A DNA stretch of 64,000 bases from Phylloscopus collybita (lineage: Eukaryota > Chordata > Aves > Passeriformes > Phylloscopidae). This document shows positions 62,208-64,000 of this stretch, in pieces. The notes beneath the pieces were generated by a model. The model searched no databases, was not told the origin of the DNA, and saw nothing but the letters and a program-made list of their open reading frames with translations. Made by a program: the position numbers and the translations under genes. Within the stretch, counting starts at the first letter, position 1. The number at the start of each line of letters is the position of its first letter. The stretch spans positions 5,475,501-5,539,500 of the forward strand of contig JAJNNQ010000013.1 in assembly GCA_027886175.1 (NCBI GenBank). Reading direction: 5' to 3'.

Positions 62208-62969
62208 AGCAGGTGTTTGAAGCCGATCGCCAGCAACACCACGACTGCGGAGCGGAGGTTCAGCACATGGACTGGGGGCTCCATTTTGGCTTCTTTGGTG
62301 AGTAAATCTGCGTTGCTGTGCTGAACAGCACTGCCACCCGGAAATCTGACTCCCCAGATGCGTGCATTGCAGAGTCTGTGCTACATAATCCTCATCTTGG
62401 CCATCCTCACAGCAAGGGGAAGAGCATCTCTTTTAAAAAGAGGTGTGTGAGGATTTCCAGTGACAACATACCCTGCCACATTCTCTGTCTTGGGTTGCAA
62501 TATGGAACCAAAAGTGTGTATTCCATTTGCCATCCAGGCACTTTCTCTGGACTCTATCTAGTAGACCATGAAAGTAGCCAACCTGTTTCTGCCTCATGTT
62601 CCTGAGGTTAATTCTCCAAGTTCCTGAGCACTGAAATGGTTTGTGGGGGTGAATTTATCATCATGGGAAGGGGAGACTGAAATCAGCAGTTGGCGTTGCG
62701 CTTCCTGTCTTGAGTTGAATGCCTCAGCAGTAAAACTCAAGGAAGAGACAGTTAGGCAGGTCGAGTCCTAATGCTTCCTTGAATGTAAGGACTTGCTTGT
62801 TTTCCCTCCTAGGAAAAGCTAATCATGTTTCAATTAACCATCACTGTGTGTTACTTTTGCTTCTTTCTTTTTGCAGGGTACTTTGCAGCAGACGTGGATT
62901 TCTAAACAATATGAAGAAGGAGGGAAACAGTGTGTAGAAAGAAAATGTCCTTCGAGCTCTTTACTGTGA
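62208..62969 (+). pseudogene. ACTL6A-like (BAF53) terminal exons, diverged copy
   Basis: Two exons encode the C-terminus of an actin-related protein of the ACTL6A/ACTL6B family, a subunit of BAF-type chromatin remodellers in the nucleus. Exon one (62208-62297, 30 codons) carries ERRFSTWTGGSILASL and ends at a perfect GTGAGT donor. Exon two (62877-62969) follows a T-rich TTTTTGCAG acceptor and carries [11 protein letters not shown]. Both junctions are phase 0 and the 579-base intron is retained, so this is not a processed copy. From memory of the family, the copy has lost one Glu codon in the SKQ-(E)-YEEGG stretch, has Thr where Ile and Met are usual, and has extra residues before ERR. The usual stop right after KCP is replaced by TCG, giving a five-residue tail (SSSLL), as a one-base insertion near 62953 would do. 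Since this family is almost invariant in vertebrates, the changes suggest a decaying duplicate or a sex- or germline-restricted paralogue. Earlier exons were not found, and 5' truncation or earlier exons beyond recognition are both possible. Confidence 0.75.
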
Positions 62970-64000
62970 AAACTGCTGCCTGCTCGGTGCTCCTTTTGTT
63001 TTCTAGCTTTAGCACACTCAGGGATGGGATGGACTCTCTTCTGTAGAAAGTTTGTATTGGGTTGTTTGCATCGTTCAAGTTCCATTTTAACAAACCTTAG
63101 AAATCTGGAGAGACCTAAGTGGTACTCTAATAGAAAAAGGATGTTGACATCCCTTGTAAAGCAATAATTCAGGCATTTTATAATTTTGTAGAAGTGTCTA
63201 TTTTCTCTAGTCTCTTCTCCTAGGAACAGCTTTACAGGCTAGCTAATAGATAGAGGCATAACCTCGCAAATGCCTGTGTTTACTTATTAATTCTTTCTTG
63301 TCTAATTTCTTGTCTACTTTCACACACTAGTCTTTCTTGCTGGTACTTTGGCCTTCAATTGTTCTTCTTTTTCTCTTCAAAAATACAACTGGGTCTTTTC
63401 TATTTGAGCAAGCTTGTGAGTACTTGCAGATGAAGTGACTCTGCTGTTTTAAAAGTTGAAAGTTTGTCCTCAGGGATCTATTTCAGTGTCAACTTTTCCT
63501 GTGTCACAGAAGTGTTACATTCCATGGAGTGAATGTTATATGAGGCACTGGTTTGCTCATTTTTTTTTATGACGGAGCAGTTTCATTTCAGGAAGCAAGC
63601 AATGCTTTCCACCTGACGTCTGAGGATATACTGAATGCCTTTGGGATGCTGGTGAGAAGCAAAACCTGTTGGAGACAGGGCAGTTGAGGCAAAGAACTGC
63701 CTCTGCAAGCCTGGGAGCAGAGTCGGAAGCTTTGGTGAGTGGCTTGGCCCTGCTGCGGGGAGCCCTGAGTACTGTGTGCCCGTGGCTGCTGCGGCTCCCC
63801 CTGTGCCTCCCAGCAGCAGGGTCTGTAAGTGCCTCTGCCTGCAGGGGAAGGTGCACTCAGGGTCACGGGAATGGGGATGACTTTTTTTTCCCGGCAGGAA
63901 TTGGCTGTCAAAATGCAGCTCGATGTTGCTTTTAAGCTTAATTTACAATGGTGTGATGGTCTGTTTTGCGAACACAGTGAAGTTTTTCCTCCTTATCTCA
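62970..64000. other. 3' UTR-like and downstream region
   Basis: This sequence follows the ACTL6A-like stop. No perfect AATAAA lies in the first 300 bases; an AATAAT-type variant is near 63164. At 63592-63651 a 60-base segment between a good acceptor (TTTCATTTCAG) and donor (GTGAGA) is open in one frame, and a second donor (GTGAGT) is at about 63735. These may be exons of a non-coding or unrecognised transcript. Beyond that there is a mildly GC-rich patch (63700-63850) with no recognised product. Confidence 0.4.

Overview
This window looks like avian nuclear DNA, probably from a songbird. The evidence is an AT-rich, gene-poor background with few transposons, a decayed CR1-type LINE tail at about 14.1 kb, two solo LTRs of avian ERVL type, and a short young endogenous retrovirus whose primer-binding site resembles the tRNA-Trp site of avian leukosis-type viruses. 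The species cannot be named from the sequence. No bacterial features, CRISPR array, rRNA or tRNA gene was seen.

Layout. Positions 1 to about 55,900 are a gene desert: scattered short open frames with no recognisable domain, simple repeats, a few perfect inverted repeats (the best is a 49-nt near-perfect hairpin at 23,317-23,365), one CR1 remnant, and a 674-bp solo LTR at 31,468-32,141 with 5-bp target duplications. From about 55,950 the character changes sharply. There is a CpG-containing minisatellite with eight perfect octamer (POU) motifs and three perfect palindromic C/EBP motifs (55,962-56,262), then a short GC-box and CCAAT-bearing stretch, a minus-strand solo LTR (56,410-57,003), and a 2,976-bp provirus-like element (57,173-60,148).

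The provirus-like element has two 320-bp LTRs that differ at a single base, a 6-bp target duplication, a tRNA-Trp-like primer site with one extra base, a structured leader, and one long open frame. The start of that frame resembles a Gag matrix region, and it then runs into extremely GC-rich sequence. It has no recognisable capsid, protease, polymerase or envelope, so it looks like a recently inserted, non-autonomous element that was mobilised by another virus's proteins.

Downstream there are 55-bp and 42-bp tandem repeats, the latter inside an LTR-like unit. The last 2 kb hold two exons, with intact splice sites and intron, of a diverged ACTL6A-like gene (the actin-related BAF53 subunit of chromatin remodellers). 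They carry a residue deletion, several changes at conserved sites and a lost stop, so this is best read as a decaying duplicate or a fast-evolving paralogue.

No complete, confidently functional host gene was found. The right-hand 8 kb is the part that deserves attention.
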